Shown here piece after piece: positions 29,209 to 39,062 of a stretch of 64,000 nt of DNA. Under the pieces are notes generated by a model, which saw only the letters and a list, made by a program, of their open reading frames with translations, was not told the origin of the DNA and did not search any database. Where the stretch lies: positions 1,137,110 to 1,201,109 of the forward strand of contig FP929036.1 in the NCBI GenBank assembly GCA_000209815.1. Direction: 5' to 3'. This DNA is from Butyrivibrio fibrisolvens 16/4 (lineage in GTDB: Bacteria; Bacillota; Clostridia; Lachnospirales; Lachnospiraceae). The stretch's first letter is position 1. Each line of letters begins with the position of its first letter. The position numbers were made by a program, and so were the translations under genes.

Positions 29209-30549
29209 ATGGATTTTCAGGCTGAATACAGTAGAAAACTTACTACAGCAGCTGAGGCTGTAAAGGTAGTAAAGAGCGGAGACTGGGTAGATTACGGTTG
29301 GTGTACAGGTACACCTGATGCACTTGATAAGGCACTTGCAGCACGTACAGACGAGCTTAAGGATGTTAAGGTTCGTGGTGGTATTCTTATGAAGCTTCCT
29401 GCAATTTTTGAGCGCGAGGATGCAGGAGAGCACTTCACATGGAATTCTTGGCATATGGGAGGTATCGAAAGAAAGCTTATCGCTAGAGGTTGTTCTTTCT
29501 ATGCTCCTATTAGATATTCTGAGCTTCCTAGATATTATAGAGAGCACATTGTTCCAAATGATGTTCTTATGATCCAGGTTACTACAATGGATAATCACGG
29601 ATATTTCAACTTTGGTCCTAACGCATCACATCTTATGGCTGCAGTTGAAAAGTCTAAGCATATCATTGTAGAGGTTAACGAGAATATGCCTCGCTGCCTT
29701 GGTGGTTTTGAAGAGGGTATTCATATTTCAAAGGTTGACGCTATCGTAGAGGGTAGCAATCCAGCTATCGCAGAGATGGGTGCAGGCGGTGCTCCTACAG
29801 ATGTTGATAAGGCTGTTGCTAAGCTTATCGTTGAGGAGATTCCAAACGGTGCCTGCTTACAGCTTGGTATCGGCGGTATGCCAAATACAGTTGGTGCTAT
29901 GATTGCAGAGTCAGATCTTAAGGACCTTGGTGTTCATACAGAGATGTACGTTGATGCATTCGTTGATATTGCTAAGGCTGGTAAGATTACTGGTGCAAAG
30001 AAGAACATCGATAGATTCCGTCAGACATACGCATTCGGTGCTGGTACAAAGAAGATGTACGATTACATGGATGAGAATCCAGAGCTTATGAGCGCACCTG
30101 TTGATTACACAAACGACATCCGTCAGATTTCAGCTCTTGATAACTTCATTTCTATTAATAATGCAGTTGATGTAGATTTATATGGCCAGATTAATGCAGA
30201 GTCTGCTGGAATTAAGCATATCTCAGGAGCAGGCGGACAGCTCGACTTCGTACTTGGTGCTTACCTTTCAAATGGAGGAAAGAGCTTCGTATGTCTTTCA
30301 TCTACATTTACTACAAAGGATGGTACTGTAAAGAGCCGTATCCGTCCTACACTTGCAGATGGTTCTATCGTTACAGATACTCGTGCTAACACACACTACC
30401 TTGTAACAGAGTACGGCAAGGTATGCCTTAAGGGTCTTTCTGCTTGGGAGCGTGCAGAGGCTATCATCTCAATTGCACACCCAGACTTCAGAGACGAGCT
30501 CATCAAAGAAGCAGAAAAGATGAACATCTGGAGACGTTCAAACAAATAA
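29209..30549 (+). CDS. but: Butyryl-CoA:acetate CoA-transferase
   Basis: 446 residues, the normal length of the Lachnospiraceae But enzyme, which moves CoA from butyryl-CoA to acetate in the last step of butyrate formation. Characteristic stretches are [85 protein letters not shown] and [17 protein letters not shown]245 in [11 protein letters not shown] is the probable glutamate that forms the CoA thioester in this family. RBS GGAGG. The gene uses more C-ending codons than its neighbours, as expected for high expression. The related 4-hydroxybutyrate CoA-transferases are an alternative, but the overall sequence fits But best. Confidence 0.9.
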   Translation: MDFQAEYSRKLTTAAEAVKVVKSGDWVDYGWCTGTPDALDKALAARTDELKDVKVRGGILMKLPAIFEREDAGEHFTWNSWHMGGIERKLIARGCSFYAPIRYSELPRYYREHIVPNDVLMIQVTTMDNHGYFNFGPNASHLMAAVEKSKHIIVEVNENMPRCLGGFEEGIHISKVDAIVEGSNPAIAEMGAGGAPTDVDKAVAKLIVEEIPNGACLQLGIGGMPNTVGAMIAESDLKDLGVHTEMYVDAFVDIAKAGKITGAKKNIDRFRQTYAFGAGTKKMYDYMDENPELMSAPVDYTNDIRQISALDNFISINNAVDVDLYGQINAESAGIKHISGAGGQLDFVLGAYLSNGGKSFVCLSSTFTTKDGTVKSRIRPTLADGSIVTDTRANTHYLVTEYGKVCLKGLSAWERAEAIISIAHPDFRDELIKEAEKMNIWRRSNK

Positions 30550-30567
30550 TCAAACCAAACTTTCCAA

Positions 30568-30596
30568 AGTGCCTTCGAAACCGAGGGCACTTTTTT
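30568..30596 (+). terminator. Terminator of the CoA-transferase gene
   Basis: Stem AGTGCCTTCG / CGAGGGCACT with TTTTTT following. Confidence 0.88.
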
Positions 30597-30636
30597 CTTG
30601 CCACAAAAATTAGAATTACAAAAATTTTTTTATCAG

Positions 30637-30670
30637 TGTAACTAGTTTGTAACAGGGGAGAGGATAGAAT
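30637..30670 (+). promoter_or_regulatory. Pilus-regulon box 1 and promoter
   Basis: TGTAAC (30637), N5 TAGTT, TGTAAC (30648), exactly 11 bases, then -10 TAGAAT (30665-30670). The direct repeat takes the place of the -35. The same element occurs before four other genes of this locus. Confidence 0.8.
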
Positions 30671-30744
30671 GACCTTACATAATTGTTAGTGTGTTTATGA
30701 TTTCATTTGAGACTAATGATAGATAAGCGATTGGAGGTTTTTTT

Positions 30745-33700
30745 ATGGCAAGAGGAAAAACATTCAAAAAGAGATTTTTATCATTTATGATGACAATCTT
30801 GATGGTGGCAGCCATTGTGGTGCCATCAGTGCCTGTCTATGCGGTTGAGGATAAGATTGATGTAGGCCAGCCTGCATATAATGCAGTAAATGGTACCATG
30901 ACTTATTACAACTGTTTAGGTACAGGTGTTAATCTTTACAAGAGTCTTGTAATCAACTTCACATCTGTCCGTGAGAATGGTGAGGAGATTATTCTTCCAT
31001 CAGTAGATGGATTTAGATACGAGACTACTCTTTCAACAGATTCTACTTATATCATTAATATTCCTGACGGAAAGAATCTTGTACAGATTGCAGCTTATAT
31101 TAGAAAGATTCAGTTTAAGAACTGCCAGAATTCTTCTCAGAAGATTAACTTCTCTATAGGAAAAGAACTGGTTCAGTACATGACGTTCTATTCTGAAGAT
31201 TCACAGCATTACTATCAGTTTATTAAGTTTGATAGAGCTAAGACTAGCCCAGGAGCAAGCGTTACAGATCCATCTGGAAAGACACACGCATATGGTACTT
31301 GGGAGTGGGCTTACTATACAGCTTTAAATATGAGCTATGAAGGCCTTCAGGGTTATCTTGCAACTGTTTCAACAGTAGAAGAGGATGCATTCATCTATCG
31401 ATGCTCTAATCAGGTAGGTTGGCTTGGTGGTACAAGAATGAACCCAGGCACTCTTGATACAAAGAATGGTATCCCTCATTATAATACATTTACACGTCCT
31501 GCACAGAATGCAGCTGGTACAGGCTATTGGTTCTGGGCAGCTGGTCCTGATGTAGAAGTAAATGGTGGCAAGTTCTTAACAGATGTTAAGGGTACAACTA
31601 CTAATTTAAGAGCCGCTGATTCAAACGGAATGTATAACAACTGGAATACTGATGAGCCTAATAACTCAGGCGGTATCGAGTATACAATGACCACTCTTAA
31701 GATTGGTACAGGTTGGACAACTGGTGCCAGAAGTGGAAAGATTAATAGCAGCTCTCCATATTATGTAGCAAGTGGTTATTCTTGGAATGATATTAAGCCA
31801 GATAATTGGAATCAGTACGGCAAGGGCGATACATACGAAGCTACAGGTTTCTTCGTAGAGTACGGCGATTATGTAAAGGGATTATCAAAGACAGCCCTTG
31901 TTCAGAAGACAAACTTTGAGTTTAAGACAACTACACAACCTCTTAGCCATATTTGGAATTTATATGCTCCAGAAGGTTCTGATACAGTAAGAATGTACTG
32001 TACAGCTTCTGATCCTAAGTGTTCTTACTATGCACCAAATGGTAATAACTTAGGCGAGACTATTGATTTAACAATCAGCGCAGAGGATGTTCCATTTGAT
32101 GGAAATGCATATTCGAGCGTATCTATAACAGGTGGCGCAGATATTGTGGCAGCTGCTAATAACAATGCTACCGTATCTGAGGTTAAGTACTACAAGGTAT
32201 CTACTGCAGATACAGTTACTGGTGGAACAGCACTTTCAGCTGCTCCTAAGCAGATTGGATACTACTATGCAGAAGTAACTGTTACAGTTAAGAATACAGT
32301 TCTTGCTACAAATACTGTTACAGGAAAGGCAGTAGTTCCATTTAAGATTTATGACCCAGATGCAGATTATGCAGTTGAGAGTTTAAATAATAAGACTAAT
32401 CCAGATATAGCTTATCAGAGAAAGGTTACAGCAAGTACAGCATATTCAAATCTTGAAGTAGTTCTTGCAACTGCAGGCGATCATTTTGAAATGTATAAGC
32501 TTGCTGATATGAACTGGAACACTGAGAAGGGTACACTTAATAATATGGATTGGGTACCTGCAGTAAAGAGCTGGCTTAACACTTCAAGCTATGCAAATAC
32601 TGTAACTAGCCCATACGATTTAGCAGATGGCAAGGCTTCATCAAGTACTATTTCTTCCTTCTATAAGGATATGCTAAAATCTGGTGATGAATCAGTATTT
32701 AACGCAGCAGGTGGCGATAATCTTGTGAATTTGATTGCAGATTCTTCTGGTCAGTACACGGGTACCCACGACAAATATGTTGATGGAGCAGGAACTGAAG
32801 TTAATTCTTCTGCCCAGGGCGCAACAAGATATTCTGTAGTATTTGATAATATTAATTATGGTATTTATGCAATCCTTGCAGAAGATTCAGGTGATAATCC
32901 ATACGCTGTAACAGTAGCAGCTGTATATCCACAGCAGTCTGGTCCTAAGGGCAACTTCTATACACAGGAATTATTCACTGTATATATCAAGGAAGTTGAG
33001 CCTACAATTGACAAGTACATTAATGATAAAAAGCAGGATATAGCAGCAATTGATGATAAGGAAAATCCTATAAAATTTGATATTGATTTCCAGCTTCCAC
33101 AGTACAAGGATAGACTGACAACAGGTGACGGAAGTGGATATCAGCTTTCATTCGAGGATCAGATGGCTCCTGGCTTTACAATGTATGAGGATGATACACA
33201 TACTATAGAGTTCTTCTATATATTTAAAGATAAAAATGATGAAGATGAAGATGGAAATGTAGATGAGCTTTTGGAAGAACCAATAGCAGCAAATGGCATT
33301 CCTTCAGCTATTTCATATAAGTTTACAGAAAATAGCATAGGAAGCAGCTCTATACCTATTTCACAAAATAATGCAAAAGAAGGTACTGTAGAGTATGTTG
33401 CAAATCCAACATCCACAACAGTATTAACAAAGAATACTGACCTTAGAGGATATTATGCAACACCTAGAACAAGTCCAATCTTTGAGCCATTCGAGGTTCG
33501 TGATGCAGAAAATGGCAACACAGTTATTAAGATTACTTTTGATGAGCCAGCAGTACGTTCTTGGAAGACATCACTTCCAGCAGGAAGAGATTTAGCTGGA
33601 TTTAGAATCAGATATTACGCAACACTTAATGCTAACGCAGCTATTAACTCAAATGCTAATAGCAATACAGCTTATATCCACTACGAGAAGGATTCTAGTG

Positions 33701-34389
33701 GAAAGTCTATGACAGAGATGCATGATACAGTATATGCATACACTTATGGACTTAACATCGTAAAGATTGATGGTAGTGCAGATGAGACAACATACTTGCA
33801 GGGTGCTCAGTTTGTACTTTACAAGGAGATGGAAGGCACATTTACAGAAGATGAAATCAGTACATTTAAAGGTGCTGACTACTACACAATTCCAGCAAGT
33901 GGAAACGATGATGCTAGATACTTCAAGAAGGTTGTTATGAATAATGGCACCTTCCAGAGAGGCACATCATCTAACGAATACGATACATTAATTTCAGAAG
34001 CAACTGAAGCAGGTATTACAGCTAAGGGTCTTACAGATGGTAAGTACATCCTTGTTGAGACCAAAGCACCTAGAGGATACAACGAGCTTGCAGAGGATAT
34101 TTACTTCGAGATTAATAAACTCGCAGACAATGAATTGGCACTTGCAAACAATTCATACATCTGGTTCAGAGAGATGGAAACAGATGAAAAGCACTACGTA
34201 CCAGGAAATATTGAATCTGTAATTCTTAATGAGAACGGATGCATCTCAATTGATGTATACAACTATCAGGGATTAACACTTCCAAGTACTGGTGGAATGG
34301 GTATTCTCTTATTCGTAATTATTGGTACATTAGTAATGGGATCAGTAATTGTTATCTTACTTAAGAGAAGACGTCAGATAGCTGAATAA
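30745..34389 (+). CDS. LPxTG pilus tip adhesin with C-type-lectin-like domain
   Basis: 1214 residues. The signal peptide ends near VYAV (about 33). A C-type-lectin-like domain spans about 170-380, with LATVSTVEEDAF, GWLGGTR, YWFWAAGPD, MYNNWNTDEPNNSGGIEYT, SWNDIKPDNW and GFFVEYGDY, the normal order of that fold. SpaA/CnaB-like pilin domains follow: IDKYINDKKQ, a CnaB-type terminal domain, and an E-box (KYILVETKAPRGYNEL, about 1100) for isopeptide bonds. Sorting signal LPSTG is at 1179-1183, then a membrane helix and KRRRQ. Being the longest and the only one with a lectin fold, it is probably the tip adhesin, exported by Sec and joined by sortase. The ligand is unknown. First gene of the pilus locus. 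Confidence 0.85.
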   Translation: MARGKTFKKRFLSFMMTILMVAAIVVPSVPVYAVEDKIDVGQPAYNAVNGTMTYYNCLGTGVNLYKSLVINFTSVRENGEEIILPSVDGFRYETTLSTDSTYIINIPDGKNLVQIAAYIRKIQFKNCQNSSQKINFSIGKELVQYMTFYSEDSQHYYQFIKFDRAKTSPGASVTDPSGKTHAYGTWEWAYYTALNMSYEGLQGYLATVSTVEEDAFIYRCSNQVGWLGGTRMNPGTLDTKNGIPHYNTFTRPAQNAAGTGYWFWAAGPDVEVNGGKFLTDVKGTTTNLRAADSNGMYNNWNTDEPNNSGGIEYTMTTLKIGTGWTTGARSGKINSSSPYYVASGYSWNDIKPDNWNQYGKGDTYEATGFFVEYGDYVKGLSKTALVQKTNFEFKTTTQPLSHIWNLYAPEGSDTVRMYCTASDPKCSYYAPNGNNLGETIDLTISAEDVPFDGNAYSSVSITGGADIVAAANNNATVSEVKYYKVSTADTVTGGTALSAAPKQIGYYYAEVTVTVKNTVLATNTVTGKAVVPFKIYDPDADYAVESLNNKTNPDIAYQRKVTASTAYSNLEVVLATAGDHFEMYKLADMNWNTEKGTLNNMDWVPAVKSWLNTSSYANTVTSPYDLADGKASSSTISSFYKDMLKSGDESVFNAAGGDNLVNLIADSSGQYTGTHDKYVDGAGTEVNSSAQGATRYSVVFDNINYGIYAILAEDSGDNPYAVTVAAVYPQQSGPKGNFYTQELFTVYIKEVEPTIDKYINDKKQDIAAIDDKENPIKFDIDFQLPQYKDRLTTGDGSGYQLSFEDQMAPGFTMYEDDTHTIEFFYIFKDKNDEDEDGNVDELLEEPIAANGIPSAISYKFTENSIGSSSIPISQNNAKEGTVEYVANPTSTTVLTKNTDLRGYYATPRTSPIFEPFEVRDAENGNTVIKITFDEPAVRSWKTSLPAGRDLAGFRIRYYATLNANAAINSNANSNTAYIHYEKDSSGKSMTEMHDTVYAYTYGLNIVKIDGSADETTYLQGAQFVLYKEMEGTFTEDEISTFKGADYYTIPASGNDDARYFKKVVMNNGTFQRGTSSNEYDTLISEATEAGITAKGLTDGKYILVETKAPRGYNELAEDIYFEINKLADNELALANNSYIWFREMETDEKHYVPGNIESVILNENGCISIDVYNYQGLTLPSTGGMGILLFVIIGTLVMGSVIVILLKRRRQIAE

Positions 34390-34401
34390 TTTAAATGCAC
34401 A

Positions 34402-34431
34402 GGCCCAGGGGCACAGTCCCCTGGGTTTTTT
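34402..34431 (+). terminator. Terminator of the tip adhesin gene
   Basis: Stem CCCAGGGG / CCCCTGGG followed by TTTTTT. Confidence 0.88.
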
Positions 34432-34467
34432 ATGTTTTTGAAAATTACAATAAATTACAGTGAACTA

Positions 34468-34501
34468 TGTAACGGATTTGTAACAGATAGGGGTTTACAA
34501 T
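34468..34501 (+). promoter_or_regulatory. Pilus-regulon box 2 and promoter
   Basis: TGTAAC (34468), GGATT, TGTAAC (34479), 11 bases, -10 TACAAT (34496-34501). Confidence 0.82.
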
Positions 34502-34554
34502 GTAACCATCATAAAGATACTAGGTATTTGTAGGAAGAATAGGTAGGTAGAGAT

Positions 34555-36777
34555 ATGAGGAGTAGAAGGACAAGGAAATTCAAAAAAAGACTTCTTAGTC
34601 TTATAATTGCCCTGATGTTTGCTTTGTCAGGTCTTTCTATGCTGGTCATTAACGTGGATGCAGCAGATTTTCAGGTGGACTCATTAAATAACAGAGCAAA
34701 CACTTCTGGAACTGGAGCAGCAACCTCTGTAAAGGTGGACAGTGACAGTGCTACAACAAATCTTACAGTAAAGCTCACTGCCACAGGAGAGACTGTTACA
34801 ATCTATAAGATTGCAGCAGTAAGCTACGATACAGTTACAAAGAAATATACTGACCCTTATTGGGTGCAGTCTGTTTCTGATTGGCTTTTAGCCTACGACA
34901 GCTACTCTTCAAATGGAAATATTAAAACTGCCTACGCAAATCCTAAAAACCTTTCTTCTGCCAGCCAGTCTACTTGGACTGAATTCTATAAATATTTGTT
35001 ATATAACAGAGATGCAAGTGGACCTTTAAACGTTATCGAGTACGGTTCTTCTTCTAGTGAAGTAAATAATGAAACAGTATTTAATGGCAAATTGGAGCCA
35101 TATACAGAAAGCATTACACTTGCTGATGATGCGGAAACATTAGATGTTACTTTTGAACACTTAGAGCTTGGTATTTATGCTGTTATGGTAAAGGCAGATG
35201 CCAAGAGATTTACACCTGTAGTAAAGGATCTTACACCAAAGGTAAATGGACCAGAGGGTAATTACTACGTAGATTCAGTATATTTTGCAGAGCTTAAATC
35301 AGCAGATGCTACTATTGATAAGTTTATTAACCGTAAGCAGGCTGAGGCTGTAAGAATCGGTGAAATAGTAGATTTTGATATTGATGTTACATTACCAACC
35401 TTATATAGCGACAGAGTAACCTACACAAGAACTATGGATCAGGCATACTCTATGTACATAGAGGATTACATGAGCCCATCCTTTACTCTTTATGATGCAA
35501 GCAATGATGGTATAGCTGATGAAGGTGATATCAGCTTTACTACTATTGGTTCTGAGCAGGATGCTGTAAGAGAAAACTTCTCAACAGAAAACGTAGAGTA
35601 CTATGAAATCGCAGATTCTACCTATGATTTTTCAAAGCTAACACTTGGAACAGATTATTTTGAGCTTACAGACGACAATGTAGAAGAGTACACAAGCAGC
35701 ACATCAATAGATGCTATTGAAGGTACAGAAGCAGGACAGAAATACTATGCAGTAAAATGCTCTGCACCAGTTTACACATTTGACCCTGTAGCCACAAAGA
35801 TAAATGCAGATAATAAGATTTGCACATACATAAAGCTTAATATTAATGTAGGTGTATTAAAGCAGATGGTAAAGAATGATCCATTACATCAGTCCTTTGA
35901 TTCTGCAACAGTAACCATGTCTTACAAAGCCATTGTTACAAACGAGGCAGAGGTAAATTCTGAGGCAAACTACAATACAGCTACTATAGTTTATGAGGGA
36001 ACATCAGGAATTTCTGACACTGTAAGAGCTTATACTTATGGTCTTCAGGTTATTAAGCTTGATGGTGATACAAATGAAACAATTGCAGGTGCACAGTTTA
36101 ATCTTTACAAGGAAGTAAATACCTATGTGAAAAATGATGAAGATGAATTTGTATGGCAGGCTGATATGATGGGCAGCGATTCGGATTCACTTGATCTTAC
36201 ATATGAAGAGATTAAAGAGGATATCTCTAATCAGGGTTCCAGCAGTATATTCTATACCTACGAGGAAACAATGGGTGCAGCAGGCACTACAGAAAATGGA
36301 GTAGAGTATGAGGCAGGAGATGTAATCGGAAGAGTATTTATAAAGTACACATCTGGTTATGTAAATGAAAGCATAGAATATGATGGTTCTATTACATCAG
36401 TTGCAACAGAGGCAGGTGTTACTGTAAAGGGCCTTGATGAGGGCAATTATATCCTTATGGAGACAAAGGCTCCAAGTGGTTACAACGCTTTGGCTGAGGA
36501 TATCTTATTTACAATCAACAGAATCGATGATGAAACTGCTCAGCTTGAATTTAATGGTAGTCTTTGCGGATTCTTTGATGGCTATGATAATAACAAACAG
36601 CTTATAGAAAATGGTATTACAACACTCAGTGTACTAAATTATAAAGGCTTAACACTTCCTAGCACTGGTGGAATGGGTATCCTTTTATTCACAATCGTTG
36701 GTATTACTATTATGTCAGCTGCACTTGTACTTATGATTTCAAGACAAAGAAAATTAGATCCAAGGTCATTTATGTAA
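34555..36777 (+). CDS. SpaA-type LPxTG pilin subunit
   Basis: 740 residues. Signal peptide to about 36 (NVDAADF). An N-terminal pilin domain carries TVTIYKIAAVSYD. A middle domain opens with ATIDKFINRKQAEAVRIGE, a Lys-containing motif shared by the other pilins here. The C-terminal CnaB domain has the E-box NYILMETKAPSGYNAL (about 631). LPSTG is at 701-705, then a helix and a basic tail. The shared VDK/IDK-x-IN lysine may be the polymerising or isopeptide lysine (inference). Its own box, promoter and terminator make it a single-gene unit, so it may be a main shaft pilin. Confidence 0.85.
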   Translation: MRSRRTRKFKKRLLSLIIALMFALSGLSMLVINVDAADFQVDSLNNRANTSGTGAATSVKVDSDSATTNLTVKLTATGETVTIYKIAAVSYDTVTKKYTDPYWVQSVSDWLLAYDSYSSNGNIKTAYANPKNLSSASQSTWTEFYKYLLYNRDASGPLNVIEYGSSSSEVNNETVFNGKLEPYTESITLADDAETLDVTFEHLELGIYAVMVKADAKRFTPVVKDLTPKVNGPEGNYYVDSVYFAELKSADATIDKFINRKQAEAVRIGEIVDFDIDVTLPTLYSDRVTYTRTMDQAYSMYIEDYMSPSFTLYDASNDGIADEGDISFTTIGSEQDAVRENFSTENVEYYEIADSTYDFSKLTLGTDYFELTDDNVEEYTSSTSIDAIEGTEAGQKYYAVKCSAPVYTFDPVATKINADNKICTYIKLNINVGVLKQMVKNDPLHQSFDSATVTMSYKAIVTNEAEVNSEANYNTATIVYEGTSGISDTVRAYTYGLQVIKLDGDTNETIAGAQFNLYKEVNTYVKNDEDEFVWQADMMGSDSDSLDLTYEEIKEDISNQGSSSIFYTYEETMGAAGTTENGVEYEAGDVIGRVFIKYTSGYVNESIEYDGSITSVATEAGVTVKGLDEGNYILMETKAPSGYNALAEDILFTINRIDDETAQLEFNGSLCGFFDGYDNNKQLIENGITTLSVLNYKGLTLPSTGGMGILLFTIVGITIMSAALVLMISRQRKLDPRSFM

Positions 36778-36792
36778 TAGGTTTTACCTGGT

Positions 36793-36826
36793 CCCTCCCC
36801 TTAGATAAAGGGGGAGGGGCTTTTTT
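36793..36826 (+). terminator. Terminator of the pilin gene
   Basis: Stem CCCTCCCCTT / AAGGGGGAGGGG with TTTTTT following. Confidence 0.88.
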
Positions 36827-36949
36827 ATTATGTTCTACAAGTTTTTTTCACAGTTAGAAAACAAATCTTCCTTTTTTGCATGTTAGAATTCAAGACGTAA
36901 AAGTATAAGTCTGTGTATTTATATACAAAGGTATCAAGGGGGTATACAA

Positions 36950-37711
36950 ATGGCAGGAAGTTACGATAGAGACTACGATCGAGACAGAGATTATGATAGA
37001 GATCGGGACAGAGATAGGGAACGGAATCGTGATAGGGACTACGACAGAGACAGGGATAGAGACCGTGATTTAGACCGAGATAGAGACCGAGATCGGGATA
37101 GAGAATACGATAGGGATAGAGATCGAGACAGAGATTATGACAGGGACGTAAGGCGTGATGGTCCTTCAAATGATTATTCTGATGACAGGCAGATTAGGGA
37201 CGAAGTAGATCGCCTTAGAAGAGAGATTAATCAGCTGAAGGATGCACTAGAAAGCAGACGTGCCGAAAATGCAGACCTAAAGGCTACAATCAGACAGGCT
37301 GAAAAGAACAATGTGGAATTGCTCAATGCCATAATCGAATCATTAAATAACATCGGTACCAAGGTAGATGGTATGGATGACGATATGGGATCCAGCATTA
37401 AGAAAAGCTTGTCCAGCTTAAAGGATGATTTGGACGAGATTAATCTTCCTGTGGCTGCAAAGTGTGAGGCCATTGAGACCAGATTAAAGACTCTTCAGGA
37501 AAACCTTGATTATGGCGAGCCTATGAAGGAGAAGATGGAGGCAGCCACAGAAGGAATGAAGGAAGCTTTGGCAGAGAAGTTTGGTTCTAAGACCATTGGA
37601 GATGTTCTTCAGAAGCTTGCTTCTATTAACACCTTCTTAATTGCAGATTCTATTGGAATAGTAGTGCTTTTGGCACTTATGTGTTTCTTTATTATCTCGC
37701 TGATTAAGTAG
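36950..37711 (+). CDS. Arg-Asp-repeat, coiled-coil, tail-anchored protein
   Basis: 253 residues. Residues of about 3-75 are almost only Arg, Asp, Tyr and Glu in RD dipeptides (DYDRDRDRD), an intrinsically disordered, charge-alternating segment. A coiled coil follows at about 85-220 (EVDRLRREINQLKDALESRR, SLSSLKDDLDEI). One C-terminal membrane helix (SIGIVVLLALMCFFIISLIK) ends the protein. So it should be cytoplasmic and anchored by its tail. RBS AAGGGGG. No regulon box precedes it. It lies 13 bases before a sensor kinase. A similar coiled-coil, tail-anchored protein (55008-55565) follows the second kinase. Function unknown; a scaffold for the kinases or the pilus machine is a guess. Confidence 0.8.
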   Translation: MAGSYDRDYDRDRDYDRDRDRDRERNRDRDYDRDRDRDRDLDRDRDRDRDREYDRDRDRDRDYDRDVRRDGPSNDYSDDRQIRDEVDRLRREINQLKDALESRRAENADLKATIRQAEKNNVELLNAIIESLNNIGTKVDGMDDDMGSSIKKSLSSLKDDLDEINLPVAAKCEAIETRLKTLQENLDYGEPMKEKMEAATEGMKEALAEKFGSKTIGDVLQKLASINTFLIADSIGIVVLLALMCFFIISLIK

Positions 37712-37724
37712 TAGAAAGGATTTT

Positions 37725-39062
37725 ATGGGACAGGCCGGAACAATGGGAATCGGTGCATTAGAGCTGTGGGGGGCGGTTTTTTGCCTGATTGCAGCTTTTC
37801 TTATAGACCGAGGAAAGACAGTTGAACATAGAGAAAATGTGCAGCTAGGATACATGCTGCTTATAAACACTGCCATTCTTGTGTTTGATATGTTTGCCAT
37901 TACCTATAACGGTGAACCGGGAAGAGTAAGTAGAGTGGTGCTTAGACTGGCTAATTTTGGCCTGTATTTTACCCTGTATGTACTGGAAATATATTTTATA
38001 TATTACCTTAGGGCGGTTGTTCAAAATAATGGTGGAAAATTCTCTAAGGTATTTATTTACTGTGGCTATGCCATAATGACCTTTTCTATCGTGACCTTAA
38101 TTTTTGACCAGTATAAGCATGTTATCTATTTCTTTGATATGGATAACTTTTATCACAGAGGGGTTATGTACGGACTGGCCCTTATTCCTGTATTTTCATG
38201 CTTTGCTCTTATACTTGTCATTACCGTTTATTACAGAAATTATATTACCAAATTACAGAAAGCAGCCCTTCTTATTTACCTTTCATTTCCAGTATTTAGC
38301 GCAATCTTTATGGTTGCATCTGGAGAGGTTTCCTCTCTAATAAATATTGGTATTACTGTATCGCTGATTATGATGTATATGTTCTATGAAATAGAAAAAA
38401 ATCAGCGAATGTTAAAGCAGGCCGAGGAGATTATAAAACAGGAACAGATTAATAAAGAGTTCAAAAATACTATGCTTTGGACTCAGATTCAGCCTCATTT
38501 TATCTATAACAATCTTAATGTAATTCAGTTTTTATGCAGGAAGGATCCGGAGCTTGCTTCGGAGGCTGTAACACATTTGTCAGCTTATCTTCGTACATAC
38601 ATCGATGCCTATGATAAGGATATGTGTATTCCTATCGAAGAGGAGATGGATATTATCAAGCACTATCTCTATATGCAAAAGCTTAGATATGGAGACAAGC
38701 TTTCTGTTTCTATGGAGATAGGGGAGCATTCTTTTAGTGTACCGCCACTTGCCATTGAATCATTGGTGGAAAATGCTGTAAGACATGGTGTTGCCCAAAA
38801 GGTAGAGGGAGGAAAGGTTTCCATTCGCATCTATGAAAATGTAGACGAATATCTGGCGGAAGTTGTGGATAATGGAGTTGGATTCGACTCGGAAGAGTTG
38901 AAAATTGAAGATGGAAAGAATCATGTAGGTCTGAAAAATACAGATAGCAGACTGAAATTTATGATAGATGGATACTTAGAGGTTAAATCCAAAGTTGGAG
39001 AGGGGTGCAGAGCCATAGTGCACGTTCCAAAGAGGAAGAAGGATGAAGTATCTGATAGTTGA
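37725..39062 (+). CDS. LytS-type sensor histidine kinase
   Basis: 445 residues: six or seven N-terminal membrane helices to about 215, a coiled linker, then a His_kinase (PF06580) domain with H258 in IQPHFIYNNLNVIQFL and an HATPase domain with VENAVRHGV and NGVGF. The end overlaps the regulator gene by 20 bases, so the two are one two-component pair translated together. It should sense an envelope signal and phosphorylate the regulator that, by inference, acts on the TGTAAC boxes. Confidence 0.88.
   Translation: MGQAGTMGIGALELWGAVFCLIAAFLIDRGKTVEHRENVQLGYMLLINTAILVFDMFAITYNGEPGRVSRVVLRLANFGLYFTLYVLEIYFIYYLRAVVQNNGGKFSKVFIYCGYAIMTFSIVTLIFDQYKHVIYFFDMDNFYHRGVMYGLALIPVFSCFALILVITVYYRNYITKLQKAALLIYLSFPVFSAIFMVASGEVSSLINIGITVSLIMMYMFYEIEKNQRMLKQAEEIIKQEQINKEFKNTMLWTQIQPHFIYNNLNVIQFLCRKDPELASEAVTHLSAYLRTYIDAYDKDMCIPIEEEMDIIKHYLYMQKLRYGDKLSVSMEIGEHSFSVPPLAIESLVENAVRHGVAQKVEGGKVSIRIYENVDEYLAEVVDNGVGFDSEELKIEDGKNHVGLKNTDSRLKFMIDGYLEVKSKVGEGCRAIVHVPKRKKDEVSDS

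Noticed and set aside
36960-37150. Short tandem DNA repeats of GATAGAGACCGAGA type that look like a satellite or CRISPR-like repeat
   Set aside because: They are the coding sequence of the Arg-Asp repeat. Units are irregular, no spacers exist, and the frame is open throughout with a normal start.
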